DNA of 64,000 bases from Oscillospiraceae bacterium (GTDB lineage: Bacteria > Bacillota > Clostridia > Oscillospirales > Acutalibacteraceae): the NCBI GenBank assembly GCA_015065935.1, contig SVPI01000005.1:27171-91170 (forward strand). The letters run 5' to 3'. The translations under genes were made by a program, and so were the position numbers. Positions 25,775 to 34,433 of this stretch are shown in pieces. Numbering within the stretch: the stretch's first letter is position 1; every line of letters starts with the position of its first letter. The notes below the pieces were generated by a model that saw only the letters and a program-made list of their open reading frames with translations, ran no database searches and had not been told where the DNA came from.

Positions 25775-26313
25775 GGCGTTTTAAACTCAACACCAAGATA
25801 ATCTGCAACCGAGGCCACAGTGTTTGCTGCTATAGCTTCTATGTTGTTTTTAATCCAGTTCGCATCCTCACTGTTATCGTGAAAAGCGTATTCAATTAAA
25901 ATTGCGGGCGCCTTGGTTCGCGCTACTTCGCCAAGTGAAGTTGTGGGAATTGTGGTAACAAGTGCAGGTATCGGATAAATAAGTTTAAGGTTATTCGCAA
26001 AAATATCGGCTGCCCTTTTGCCGTTTTGGCTGTAGGGGTAATAATAAACCTGGCTTCCCCTAACTGAACCTGCAGCGTTTGGACCGACAGCATTTGAATG
26101 AAGCGCTAAATGTAAATCGTAATTACCGTTGTTTGATGCAGCTATTGAAGAGGCCGCGGTCATCTGCGGGGTGTTACGAACATAATTTATACCGCTGGCA
26201 TTAAGGTATGGAACCATTGCATCGGCAATTAAATTCATATATTGTTCCTCGGTGCCTCCGTTAACATAGCTGTTAAATTCCTGTGTTGATGGACTTAAAT
26301 AAATTGTTGGCAT
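25771..26313 (-). CDS. N-acetylmuramoyl-L-alanine amidase (Amidase_3-like), unusual first zinc site
   Basis: A 180-residue cell-wall hydrolase domain with no signal peptide or wall-binding repeats. Amidase_3 enzymes use zinc bound by His, Glu, His and a catalytic Glu. Here His72 (LALHSNA) and Glu141 ([10 protein letters not shown]) are clear and Glu22/Glu23 (GGTEEQ) can serve as the middle ligand, but the first His (usually GHG) is replaced by SPSTQE around residues 7-12. Domains of this form recur in clostridia, so it is probably a real subfamily. It may act in lysis of mother cell or spore wall. ATG 26313 has its ribosome site inside the right arm of the upstream terminator. Confidence 0.75.
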   Translation of the reverse strand: MPTIYLSPSTQEFNSYVNGGTEEQYMNLIADAMVPYLNASGINYVRNTPQMTAASSIAASNNGNYDLHLALHSNAVGPNAAGSVRGSQVYYYPYSQNGKRAADIFANNLKLIYPIPALVTTIPTTSLGEVARTKAPAILIEYAFHDNSEDANWIKNNIEAIAANTVASVADYLGVEFKTP

Positions 26314-26357
26314 AAAAAAACTCCCTTCAATTCAAGATATGAACTAAAGGGAGTTTT
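26314..26357 (-). terminator. Terminator overlapping the amidase ribosome site
   Basis: On the minus strand AAAACTCCCTT (26357-26347) pairs with AAGGGAGTTTT (26327-26317), with a T run reaching the ATG of the amidase at 26313. It ends the upstream unit, yet its right arm is the amidase ribosome site, so the fold would also hide that site. Confidence 0.8.
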
Positions 26358-26363
26358 AATTAT

Positions 26364-26912
26364 TTATTTTTTTAGGTCAAATTCTTCCACTAAATTTTCA
26401 ACGGTTGATGAAAACCAGCAGTAAAGTGCCTCGCCAAGTTCCTGATAAACAGGGTCGCCATCGTGCGAACAAAGCATAGCAAAGGTTTGTCCGATACGGC
26501 GTTCAACATCTCCACCGCGCCTGAAGGCGAGGTAATAAAATGAGAAGGCACCTGTGTCGGATGAGGTGTCGTAAAGTGTACCCGAAAGCTTACTTACAGA
26601 ATCAATAAAGCTTTTTTGGGCAATGCCTGCAACCGCTTCGCTTTTACAAAACTGTTCTAAAGCGACCGATGTAGTAAATGAAAGAAGAATTCGCCTTTGC
26701 AGTGCCATTTGAGAATCAAATTCATCATTGGCTATGGAAAAATCGTTGTTATCGGCGCAAAATTTATTTGCAACCCTTTCCCCTAACTTTTTAGCACGGA
26801 GTGAATCGGTATGGCTTACGATTTCTTCCGAAGCGTTTTCGGTAACTTTATTCTTTTTAATATCGCCTGAGGGTTTGCTTCCTGCGATTTTAATATCGCT
26901 ATCAAAGTCCAT
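26364..26912 (-). CDS. Unrecognised 182-residue protein in the dnaG-rpoD unit
   Basis: No family was recognised. The protein is soluble, with an acidic/polar N-terminus (1-50) rich in Lys, Ser and Asp, followed by a helical region (about 55-182). No signal peptide, membrane segment or cysteine pairs typical of zinc sites are seen (scattered Cys only). The helical part has the look of an alpha-helical bundle (SFTTSVALEQF, AFSFYYLAFRRG, ALYCWFSSTVENL). ATG 26912 follows a GGGTG site. It comes 33 nt after the TSCPD gene and ends at a terminator, so it is probably the last gene of the dgt-dnaG-rpoD transcript. No function is proposed. Confidence 0.7.
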   Translation of the reverse strand: MDFDSDIKIAGSKPSGDIKKNKVTENASEEIVSHTDSLRAKKLGERVANKFCADNNDFSIANDEFDSQMALQRRILLSFTTSVALEQFCKSEAVAGIAQKSFIDSVSKLSGTLYDTSSDTGAFSFYYLAFRRGGDVERRIGQTFAMLCSHDGDPVYQELGEALYCWFSSTVENLVEEFDLKK

Positions 26913-26945
26913 TTTGATTCACCCTTTCTAAAAAAATTGTTAAAA

Positions 26946-27197
26946 TTATAGACCTGCTTTATATTGTTTTAATGCTTCGGCAAGCTGTGCAGGACAAGAG
27001 GTGCTTTTAAAGCCGCAACGAATGTTTTGAAGCTTTTCAATTACTTCATCAACAGTTAGGCCTTTTACAAGAGCTGAAATGCCCTGGAGGTTGCCGTTAC
27101 AACCGCCAACATATTTAACATTTTCTAAAACGCCGTTCTCAATTTCAATCTCAATACTACGAGAACAAACGCCATTTGTTATATATGTAAATTTCAC
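26946..27197 (-). CDS. TSCPD domain protein (TIGR03905-like)
   Basis: An 83-residue small protein that consists only of a TSCPD-type domain, which is related to the C-terminal part of some ribonucleotide reductases. Typical motifs are GVCSRSIEIEI, GGCNGNLQGISAL and IRCGFKSTSCP. The last motif reads TSCPAQ rather than the usual TSCPDQ. Cysteines at GVC, GGC, RC and SC could bind metal. It follows rpoD by 21 nt in the same orientation. Function is not established for this stand-alone family. Confidence 0.8.
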   Translation of the reverse strand: MKFTYITNGVCSRSIEIEIENGVLENVKYVGGCNGNLQGISALVKGLTVDEVIEKLQNIRCGFKSTSCPAQLAEALKQYKAGL

Positions 27198-27218
27198 TTA
27201 ATATATTCCCCCAAAAGT

Positions 27219-28277
27219 TTATCTTTCCTTAAATTTGTTACTGCGAACAGGGTGGCGAAGCTTGCGAAGTGCCTTTGCCTCAATTTGGCGAATGCGCTCA
27301 CGGGTAACGTTAAATTCAATGCCAACCTCTTCAAGTGTGTGGCAACGGCCATCTTTAAGACCAAAACGCAGGCGAATAACAGCCTCCTCACGAGGAGTAA
27401 GGGTTTTTAAAACGCTGTTAATATCTTCGTTGGTAATGGTTTTAAGGGCGGCATCATCGGGAGCAAGTGCTTCTTCATCACGGATAAAGTCCATAAGGCG
27501 GCTATCCTCCTCAGGACCGATGGGTGTTTCCATAGAAACAGGCTCTTGAGCAACACGCATAATTTCGCGAACGCGCTCAACAGGTAAATCCATTTTTTCG
27601 GCAATAAGCTCTTCGCCGGGCTCGTAGCCGTTTTCGTGGAGAAGCTGGCTTTGGATTTTCTTTAAACGGTTAATGGTTTCAACCATGTGAACAGGAATAC
27701 GAATAGTTCTTGCCTGGTCGGCAATTGCGCGGGTAATGGCTTGTCTAATCCACCAGGTTGCGTAGGTTGAAAACTTAAAGCCCTTGGTGTGGTCGAACTT
27801 ATCAACTGCTTTAATAAGACCAACATTGCCTTCCTGAATTAAATCAAGGAAATACATACCTCTGCCAACATATTTTTTAGCAATGCTTACAACAAGGCGA
27901 AGGTTAGCTTCGGTTAGGCGCTGTTTTGCCTTTTCATCGCCATCGGCAATTTTAACGGCAAGCTCGATTTCTTCTTCGGAAGAAAGAAGCGGAACGCGAC
28001 CGATTTCACGAAGATAAACCTTAACAGGGTCATCAAGCGAAATGTTATCAAAGGTAAGGTCATCGTCGATTTTTTCAACATCCATTTCCTCGAGCTTGAG
28101 CTCGTCCTCAGTAGGCTCGGCTTCAAAATCAAGCTCTAAAATGGGTGGTTCGGCAAATAGCTCATTTAAATCCTCGGGTGCATTATCAATGTCATCAAGA
28201 GTTGATTCGGTGATAGCACCATTTTCCTCATTTTCCTGCTCTTCAGCAACAAAATTTTGTGTGTTTTTTTCTTCCAT
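27219..28277 (-). CDS. rpoD: RNA polymerase principal sigma factor RpoD (SigA)
   Basis: A 352-residue housekeeping sigma factor. The N-terminal region 1.1 part is short and very acidic (residues 1-85). Then come region 1.2 ([12 protein letters not shown]), region 2 ([52 protein letters not shown]), region 3 and region 4 ([35 protein letters not shown]). ATG 28277 follows AAGGGAG and lies four bases after the dnaG stop, so the upstream open frame is not used. dgt-dnaG-rpoD is a known clostridial form of the macromolecular synthesis operon. Confidence 0.97.
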   Translation of the reverse strand: MEEKNTQNFVAEEQENEENGAITESTLDDIDNAPEDLNELFAEPPILELDFEAEPTEDELKLEEMDVEKIDDDLTFDNISLDDPVKVYLREIGRVPLLSSEEEIELAVKIADGDEKAKQRLTEANLRLVVSIAKKYVGRGMYFLDLIQEGNVGLIKAVDKFDHTKGFKFSTYATWWIRQAITRAIADQARTIRIPVHMVETINRLKKIQSQLLHENGYEPGEELIAEKMDLPVERVREIMRVAQEPVSMETPIGPEEDSRLMDFIRDEEALAPDDAALKTITNEDINSVLKTLTPREEAVIRLRFGLKDGRCHTLEEVGIEFNVTRERIRQIEAKALRKLRHPVRSNKFKER

Positions 28278-28281
28278 ACCC

Positions 28282-30051
28282 TTATTCTCCCTTGCTTTTT
28301 TTATCTGCCAATTCTTTGAGCATTTGTGCCCAATCCTCAACAGACATATCCTTTAAATTTGATTGTGATTTTTTATCGGCTTCTTCATCAATAACGCGAA
28401 TACAGTCGTTAATTAATGCCGTTACATTTTCCGAAGTGCCGATGCTGTTTTGAAGTGTTACAAGATAACCCATTTCAGTGGGTGAAAAGCCATCTCCCAA
28501 AACCGAGAAATCAACCTCAATATGCTGATTGTTACAGTCAATAATTCTACTGTAAATCAGTTTTGTTAAATCGGTAGAAAACTTATCCGGTGGTAGTTTT
28601 TCGGTAACCGAATTTATGTAATTTGGGTGCTTTAGTAAAATAGAAATAATCTTTTCCTCGGCTGAACACGAGCGCATATTTTCTCTTTTTTGAGGGTTCG
28701 GGTCGTTACGGCTGAATTTTGGCGAGATTATATCGGAAAATTCCTTCTTTTGTTCCTTTTTCTTTCTATTTTTACGGTTTTCGTTAATAGAATTTAAAAT
28801 TGTTTCCTTTGAAACACCGTATTTTGCCGAAAGCTTGCCGGCATAAAAGTCAACCGAAATGTTATCATCGCTTTCAGCCAGTGTTTGGGTTGCCTCTTTT
28901 AAATATTTAATGCGGCTTTCATCATCGTTTAAATCAATTTTTTCTGCAGCGATTAAAAGGCGATAATCCATTTCGCCAACAGCCGATTCTAAAAGCTGGT
29001 TAAATTTTGCCGCACCGTTCTTTAGAATAAACTCATCGGGGTCTTTTCCATCGGGAATTGACAAAATTTTCATATTAAGACCCGAATTCTTTGCGGTTTC
29101 AAGTGAACGAAGAACAGCCTTTTGCCCTGCTGCATCGCTGTCAAGGGCTAAAACAACCTCTTTTGTATAACGACTTAAAAGTTTAACCTGTTCGGTTGTA
29201 AGTGCCGTTCCAAAAAGAGCAATGGCATTTGTAAAGCCTGCTTGGTGGAGGGAAACGGCATCCATATTACCTTCCACCAAAATTACCCGCTCTTCACAGT
29301 GGTTTTTAGCAAAGTTCATTCCAAAAAGGTTAAGACTTTTTTTATAAACCAGTGTATCAGATGTGTTAACATATTTTGCGCTTTCGGTATCGTCCGGGCG
29401 GCGTCTGCCACTAAAAGCAATAACATTGCCTCTAAGGTCAATAAGCGGGAACATTATTCTGTTCCTAAAACGGTCATAATAGGTTCCTTTTTGACTTTTT
29501 GAAGCAACATTAGCAAGGACCATATCCTCATCATTAAAGCCCTTACGGCGCAAATAATTGCACAGCATTGACCAATCATCAGGCGCGACACCAAGACCAA
29601 AATGCTTAATTGTTGCAATGGAAAGACCGCGACCGGTTAAATAATTAAGCCCCCATTTTCCCTGCTCGCTCATTAAATAGGAGTGGAAAAATTTTGCAGC
29701 CTCCCTATTGATTTCTAAAATAATCTGTTTTTGCTTTGTTAGCGATGAATCATATGAGTTTTCCTCAATAATAATACCACTTTTTTCGGCAAGCAGTTTT
29801 ACTGCCTCGATATAGTCGAGATTATTAATTAATTTTGTGAAGGTGAAAACATCGCCGCCTGCACCACAGCCAAAACAGTAAAAAGAGCCATTTTCGGGAT
29901 AAACGGTAAACGAGGGGGTTTTTTCATTATGAAAAGGACAAAGGCCAACAAGGTTTTTGCCGCGTCTTTTTAAATCAACATAAGGCGCAATAACCGATTC
30001 AATATCGTTTTTATATTTAATATCAAGTATTGTTTCCTGCGGTATTGCCAC
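28282..30051 (-). CDS. dnaG: DNA primase DnaG
   Basis: A 589-residue primase that makes RNA primers for replication. The N-terminal CHC2 zinc domain has Cys38, His41, Cys59 and Cys62. The catalytic core follows, with the TOPRIM motifs [11 protein letters not shown] and LALDSDAAG at about 250-320. A C-terminal helicase-interacting region of about 150 residues is present, and a Lys/Arg-rich linker sits near 425-460. ATG 30051 follows a GGAGGGG-type site. It is the middle gene of dgt-dnaG-rpoD, 21 nt after dgt. Confidence 0.96.
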   Translation of the reverse strand: MAIPQETILDIKYKNDIESVIAPYVDLKRRGKNLVGLCPFHNEKTPSFTVYPENGSFYCFGCGAGGDVFTFTKLINNLDYIEAVKLLAEKSGIIIEENSYDSSLTKQKQIILEINREAAKFFHSYLMSEQGKWGLNYLTGRGLSIATIKHFGLGVAPDDWSMLCNYLRRKGFNDEDMVLANVASKSQKGTYYDRFRNRIMFPLIDLRGNVIAFSGRRRPDDTESAKYVNTSDTLVYKKSLNLFGMNFAKNHCEERVILVEGNMDAVSLHQAGFTNAIALFGTALTTEQVKLLSRYTKEVVLALDSDAAGQKAVLRSLETAKNSGLNMKILSIPDGKDPDEFILKNGAAKFNQLLESAVGEMDYRLLIAAEKIDLNDDESRIKYLKEATQTLAESDDNISVDFYAGKLSAKYGVSKETILNSINENRKNRKKKEQKKEFSDIISPKFSRNDPNPQKRENMRSCSAEEKIISILLKHPNYINSVTEKLPPDKFSTDLTKLIYSRIIDCNNQHIEVDFSVLGDGFSPTEMGYLVTLQNSIGTSENVTALINDCIRVIDEEADKKSQSNLKDMSVEDWAQMLKELADKKSKGE

Positions 30052-30072
30052 TTATTTTCCCCTCCTTTTATT

Positions 30073-31074
30073 TTAATAGTTCCAAGATTTTGGTATGTAA
30101 ATGTTTGAATAAGCCATAATTGCGAAATGGTCGGTCATACCTGCGATATAATCAACAACCGCTCTTTCAATGCCCTCACGCTGGGCAACAACCTTATATT
30201 CGTTATTAAGAATTTCCTTTGGATTATTGATATAATGTTCAAAAAGCCCTTCAATAATTCCATCAACCTTGCTTTCTTCTGATTTTGCTTTAGGATTACG
30301 ATAAACGCTTTCAAAAAGAAAATCGTGCAAGCGAACAAATTCCTCATTAATTTCGCCACTTAATTCAAGGTTATCGGCACCGCTTTTAACAAGGTCTGTA
30401 ACCAGTGTGTTAATTCGTTTGGATTTTGTGTCTCCAAGAACCTTTACACTACCGGCAGGCAAATCACTTTCTTTAATAATTCCTGCTCTAACGGCATCAT
30501 CAATGTCGTGGTTAATGTAGGCAATTCTATCGGAAAGTCTTACAATTTTGCCTTCGGGGGTGCTTGCCCAGTCACCCCTTGTGTGGTGCAAAATACCATC
30601 AATAACTTCACTCGTTAGATTAAGACCCACGCCGTTTTTTTCAAGAAATTTACAAACGCGAACACTTTGCTCAAAATGTGTAAACCCAAAGGTTGAAAGT
30701 TTATCAAGCGAGCGCTCGCCTGCATGACCAAAGGGTGTGTGACCCAAATCGTGGCCGAGTGCAATGGCCTCGGTTAAATCACCGTTTAACTGGAGTGCAG
30801 AAGAAATTGTTCTTGCAATTTGTGAAACCTCCAGCGTGTGGGTAAGGCGTGTACGATAATGGTCAGATTCAGGGGATAAAAACACCTGTGTTTTATGCTT
30901 TAGGCGGCGGAATGCCTTTGAATGAATAATTCGGTCACGGTCTCGCTGAAAAGCCGTTCTAAGCTCACATTCGGGCTCATAAACCTCTCGCCCCTTAGAT
31001 TCCTTACTAAGGGTGGCAAATGGGGATAAAAACAATTTTTCATTGTTTTCGTTAATTGTTCTGATATTATCCAT
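30073..31074 (-). CDS. dgt: Deoxyguanosinetriphosphate triphosphohydrolase-like HD protein
   Basis: A 333-residue HD-domain metal hydrolase of the Dgt family that splits dNTPs to nucleoside and triphosphate; members in Gram-positive bacteria may act on several dNTPs. HD motifs are visible: RLTHTLEVSQ (H), ALGHDLGHTPFGH (HD) and a later Asp in IAYINHDIDDA. The N-terminus with RDRDRIIHSKAFRRL is typical of the shorter Dgt type. AGGGGG lies seven bases before ATG 31074. It opens the dnaG-rpoD unit, an order seen in many Clostridia. Confidence 0.88.
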   Translation of the reverse strand: MDNIRTINENNEKLFLSPFATLSKESKGREVYEPECELRTAFQRDRDRIIHSKAFRRLKHKTQVFLSPESDHYRTRLTHTLEVSQIARTISSALQLNGDLTEAIALGHDLGHTPFGHAGERSLDKLSTFGFTHFEQSVRVCKFLEKNGVGLNLTSEVIDGILHHTRGDWASTPEGKIVRLSDRIAYINHDIDDAVRAGIIKESDLPAGSVKVLGDTKSKRINTLVTDLVKSGADNLELSGEINEEFVRLHDFLFESVYRNPKAKSEESKVDGIIEGLFEHYINNPKEILNNEYKVVAQREGIERAVVDYIAGMTDHFAIMAYSNIYIPKSWNY

Positions 31075-31133
31075 ATTATTACCCCCTATAACACCGTTTA
31101 ATTAATATATACGCCATTTTTTACCTATAAACT

Positions 31134-31754
31134 TTATTTTTTTACAAAAAATAGTTCTTTTTCGTAATTTAATGTGATTTTTCCGGAAAAAGTTTCGGTT
31201 ATTTTATCTTTTAAGCCTTCAAAAGAGTTAAATGGAACAATTATTTCAAGATTAACGCGGTCCTCAAACTCACTGTTTTTAATGGTTACATCGTTTGAAT
31301 AAAGCAATCGTTCAATAAGTTGATATTGCTGATAATCACAGGAAATTTTGCAAAGGTATCCCCTTTTCATCTCTACAACCTTAGCGTTTTCTATTGCCTG
31401 TTTTGCCGATGCCGAATATGCCCTTACAAGGCCGCCGGTGCCCAGCAATACTCCACCAAAATAACGAGTTACGGTTATAATTACATTAAATAAATCAGCG
31501 CCTGTAATAAGGTCCAAAACAGGCTTGCCTGATGTTCCGTGTGGTTCACCATCATCACTTGCTTTAACCGTGCCATCAAGTAATCGGTAGGCGCTTACAA
31601 CGTGGCGGGCATCCCAATATTTGCTTTTTTGCTCAGCAACAATTTTTGCGGCTTCTTCTTGGGTTTCACAGTGAAAAAGCTCGGCAATAAAAACCGAACG
31701 CTTTTCCTCGTACCTTCCCTCGCTTTGCTCAAAAACAGTTTGATAATCCTTCAT
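31134..31754 (-). CDS. yigZ: YigZ/IMPACT family protein (UPF0029)
   Basis: A 206-residue cytosolic protein. The N-terminal IMPACT-type domain (about 15-125) shows KRSVFIAEL, RHVVSAYRL, DDGEPHGTSGKPVL and VTRYFGGVLLGTGGLVRAYS. The C-terminal DUF1949 domain (about 135-195) has a ferredoxin-like pattern. The family is universal, related to the eukaryotic translation regulator IMPACT, and has no settled bacterial function. ATG 31754 is chosen over 31784 because GAGG lies just upstream. A terminator and rpmE lie upstream. Confidence 0.9.
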   Translation of the reverse strand: MKDYQTVFEQSEGRYEEKRSVFIAELFHCETQEEAAKIVAEQKSKYWDARHVVSAYRLLDGTVKASDDGEPHGTSGKPVLDLITGADLFNVIITVTRYFGGVLLGTGGLVRAYSASAKQAIENAKVVEMKRGYLCKISCDYQQYQLIERLLYSNDVTIKNSEFEDRVNLEIIVPFNSFEGLKDKITETFSGKITLNYEKELFFVKK

Positions 31755-31767
31755 AATAACCTCGAAA

Positions 31768-31804
31768 AATAAAACCGCAATCACCCAAAGGATAACTGCG
31801 GAAT
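31768..31804 (-). terminator. Terminator after rpmE
   Basis: On the minus strand CCGCAGTTATCC pairs with GGGTGATTGCGG (one interruption) and is followed by TTTTATTTTT. It lies between rpmE and yigZ and overlaps the yigZ leader. Confidence 0.8.
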
Positions 31805-31813
31805 TAATTTATA

Positions 31814-32017
31814 CTACTTATCTAAACCGAAACGCTTCTTAAATCTATCTACACGTCCACCGGTGTCTACCAACTTCTGCTTACCGGTAAAGAACGGATG
31901 ACATTTTGAACAAATATCCAAACGAATATCCTTTTTAGTTGAACGTGTTTCAAACTCCGCACCACAAGCACATCTGATAGTAGTCTTTTCGTATGACGGA
32001 TGAATTCCTTCTTTCAT
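31814..32017 (-). CDS. rpmE: 50S ribosomal protein L31, zinc-binding type
   Basis: A 67-residue L31 of the zinc-containing form, with Cys16, Cys18, Cys36 and Cys39 in the pattern CAC..CSKCHPF. Conserved MKEGIHP at the N-terminus and [11 protein letters not shown] at the C-terminus support the start and end. Two adjacent ATG codons follow AGGGGTG; the second (32017) gives 8-nt spacing and the usual N-terminus. It is a single gene with its own promoter and terminator. A zinc-free paralogue is often Zur-regulated elsewhere in such genomes; none is seen here. Confidence 0.96.
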   Translation of the reverse strand: MKEGIHPSYEKTTIRCACGAEFETRSTKKDIRLDICSKCHPFFTGKQKLVDTGGRVDRFKKRFGLDK

Positions 32018-32054
32018 CATTGTCACCCCTTTCAAATACTCGATAACGGCTATT

Positions 32055-32083
32055 ATAATATCATAACTTTGAAGAAAATGCAA
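32055..32083 (-). promoter_or_regulatory. SigA-type promoter of rpmE
   Basis: On the minus strand TTGCAT (32083-32078), 17 nt, TATTAT (32060-32055) lies 38 nt upstream of the start codon. Confidence 0.6.
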
Positions 32084-32143
32084 GTGTTTTTTTCAAAAAA
32101 AGTATTATTAAAGCAATTTTGTAACATTTGGCGGCATAAATGC

Positions 32144-32172
32144 TTGAAAAAGCAGTGCTATAAAGTTATAAT
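32144..32172 (+). promoter_or_regulatory. SigA-type promoter of mtaB
   Basis: TTGAAA (32144-32149), 17 nt, TATAAT (32167-32172) lies 31 nt before the mtaB start. Confidence 0.75.
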
Positions 32173-32203
32173 ATACATAAATTTTTGATAATTGAGGTCG
32201 ATT

Positions 32204-33493
32204 ATGACATTTAAATTTTACACACTCGGTTGCAAGGTTAATCAATACGAAACCCAAGCTATGCGTGAATTACTGATTTCAAACGGTTTTATTGCCGCAA
32301 ATGATAATGAATCACCTGATGTTTTCATTGTTAACTCCTGCACGGTTACTGCCGAAAGCGATAGAAAAACAAGGCAGACAGTAAGAAAATTTAAGAACAA
32401 GTTTCCAAATGCTATAATGGTTCTTACCGGCTGTATGCCACAGGCCTTTAAAAATGAAGCCGAGGAACTGCAAGATGCAGATATTATCATCGGCAACACC
32501 TCGCACCCTTCCCTGCCTTCTAAAATTTTAGAATTTGCTAAAACCGGAAAAAGAATTGTTGAGGTTCTCCCCCACGAAAAAAATGAGAAAATTTGTGAGC
32601 TTAAAATCAGTGATTTTGAAGAGCGAACCCGCGCCTTTTTAAAAATACAGGATGGCTGTGAACGCTACTGTACCTATTGTACCATTCCGGCCGCCCGCGG
32701 CTTTGTGCGTTCAAAAACAATTGAAACCATTAAGCAGGAGGTTAATAATCTTGCCGAAAAAGGCTTTAAGGAAATCGTTCTTGTTGGAATTAATCTTTCT
32801 GCCTTTGGCAAGGATACAGGCTTTAATCTTTGCGATGCCGTTGATGCCGTTTGTGAAAATGTGAAAATTAAACGTGTTCGGCTCGGCTCTTTAGAGCCTG
32901 ACCACATTAGCGATGAAATGCTCAGCCGCTTTAAAAGACAGGATAAGTTTTGCCCCCAGTTTCACCTTTCGCTGCAGTCGGGCTCGGATGCAACACTCAA
33001 AAGAATGAATAGACATTACGATTCTGCTTTTTACGCCGAACTTGTCGGCAGAATAAGAAAAGTTTTTGATAATCCATCCATCACAACCGACATAATGGTT
33101 GGATTCCCTGGCGAAACCGACGAAGAATTTGAAAAAAGTCTTATTTTTGCCAAGAAAATCAACTTTGCAAAAGCGCACGTTTTTTCTTATTCAAGGAGAA
33201 AAGGCACTTTCGCCGATAAAATGCCAAATCAAATATCAAATGCGGTCAAATCCAACCGCAGCGGACTAATGATTAAAGCAACATCAGAGTGTGCAACAAA
33301 CTTTTTAAATGAACAAATAGGAAAGGTCTTCCCTGTCCTTTTTGAAACTTTTGATGGCGAATACTTTTTAGGCCACACACCAAACTATACCTGCGTTAAA
33401 ACCAAAAATGCGGTAAATTGCGGCGATATTGTGCCTGTTGAGATAACCGAAGTTTTAAATACGGAATGTGTCTTGGGGATTGTTCAAAAGTGA
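32204..33493 (+). CDS. mtaB: tRNA t6A37 methylthiotransferase MtaB
   Basis: A 429-residue radical SAM enzyme that converts t6A to ms2t6A at position 37 of tRNAs reading ANN codons. The N-terminal UPF0004 domain has the cluster cysteines Cys10, Cys46 and Cys77. The radical SAM cluster is Cys152, Cys156 and Cys159 (GCERYCTYCTIP). A C-terminal TRAM domain (about 365-429) binds tRNA. TLGCKVNQYE at the start is characteristic of MtaB rather than MiaB or RimO. ATG 32204 follows GAGG; TTG 32192 is upstream of that site. A TIM-barrel gene follows 9 nt later. Confidence 0.93.
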   Translation: MTFKFYTLGCKVNQYETQAMRELLISNGFIAANDNESPDVFIVNSCTVTAESDRKTRQTVRKFKNKFPNAIMVLTGCMPQAFKNEAEELQDADIIIGNTSHPSLPSKILEFAKTGKRIVEVLPHEKNEKICELKISDFEERTRAFLKIQDGCERYCTYCTIPAARGFVRSKTIETIKQEVNNLAEKGFKEIVLVGINLSAFGKDTGFNLCDAVDAVCENVKIKRVRLGSLEPDHISDEMLSRFKRQDKFCPQFHLSLQSGSDATLKRMNRHYDSAFYAELVGRIRKVFDNPSITTDIMVGFPGETDEEFEKSLIFAKKINFAKAHVFSYSRRKGTFADKMPNQISNAVKSNRSGLMIKATSECATNFLNEQIGKVFPVLFETFDGEYFLGHTPNYTCVKTKNAVNCGDIVPVEITEVLNTECVLGIVQK

Positions 33494-33502
33494 GGTGATA
33501 AA

Positions 33503-34405
33503 ATGAAACTTGCAACAACCATTGGAGATGTTTCGCAGTTTGTCGATACCTTTGAAGAAGCAGTTCGTTTTTACAAAGACACCGGCTTTAAACATTTGGA
33601 TTTTAATTTTTTAAATGTTTCTGAAAATCAGAAAAAGCAATTTTTGAGTGAAAATTGGAAAGAATGCATCATTAATGCGAAAACTGCCGCAGACGAATTG
33701 GGGTTTGATTTTGTTCAAGCCCATGCACCAACCTGTATAATGCGCGGACCCGAAATGAAAAAAAGTATTGAAATAATGCTCCGTTGCATTGAAACTTGTG
33801 GAATTTTAAAAATTGAAAATTTGGTCATTCATTCTGGTTGCTATGCCGAATTTAAATATCCTGAAGGTAAAAATGAAAATCACAAGGCCAACGAAGCCTT
33901 TTTGCGGGCGCTTATTCCCACATTGGAAAAATTTAATGTTAATATTCTTTTCGAAAATACAACTGCAAAACATATTGACGGCTGCTACTTCCCGATTACC
34001 GGAGATGACTTGAACGATTTTGTCAGTTTTATGAATCATCCGAATTTCGGCACCGTTTGGGATGTTGGCCATGCGCATTTGGACAACCTTAACCACAAAG
34101 ACGAAATCGTTAAAATGAAAAACACCCTTCGCGGTGTTCATATTCACGACAATTTTGCAACAAAAGATTTACACTTGGCACCTTTTATGGGAACAGTTGA
34201 TTTTGAAAATGTCATTGAAGGATTATTAAATATTGATTATTCGGGATACTTCACCTTTGAAACAGACGGATTTTTTGATTTTAAAATTTTAGGTTATGAG
34301 GAAAAACGAATACCCCAATTTATCGAACTGAAAAAAGATTCTCTTAAATTACTTTACAAAATCGGCAAAGCCTTGCTTTCAAAACACAACATATTTGACG
34401 AATAA
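33503..34405 (+). CDS. Sugar phosphate isomerase/epimerase-like TIM-barrel protein
   Basis: A 300-residue protein of the xylose isomerase-like/AP endonuclease 2 fold. Metal-site-type residues are visible: Glu in LFENTTA (about 155), Asp and His in WDVGHAHLD, His and Asp in GVHIHDN, and Glu in FETDG near 255. Start ATG at 33503 has GAGGTG upstream and follows mtaB by 9 nt, so the two are cotranscribed, although no functional link is obvious. Substrate unknown: candidates are ketose epimers or inositol-related sugars. Confidence 0.8.
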   Translation: MKLATTIGDVSQFVDTFEEAVRFYKDTGFKHLDFNFLNVSENQKKQFLSENWKECIINAKTAADELGFDFVQAHAPTCIMRGPEMKKSIEIMLRCIETCGILKIENLVIHSGCYAEFKYPEGKNENHKANEAFLRALIPTLEKFNVNILFENTTAKHIDGCYFPITGDDLNDFVSFMNHPNFGTVWDVGHAHLDNLNHKDEIVKMKNTLRGVHIHDNFATKDLHLAPFMGTVDFENVIEGLLNIDYSGYFTFETDGFFDFKILGYEEKRIPQFIELKKDSLKLLYKIGKALLSKHNIFDE

Positions 34406-34406
34406 G

Positions 34407-34433
34407 AAAAAGCGTCCTAGAAGGACGCTTTTT
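34407..34433. terminator. Bidirectional terminator
   Basis: AAAAAGCGTCCT pairs with AGGACGCTTTTT around a short loop. It serves the TIM-barrel gene and the converging radical SAM gene, whose stop codon (34417) lies in the stem. Confidence 0.9.
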
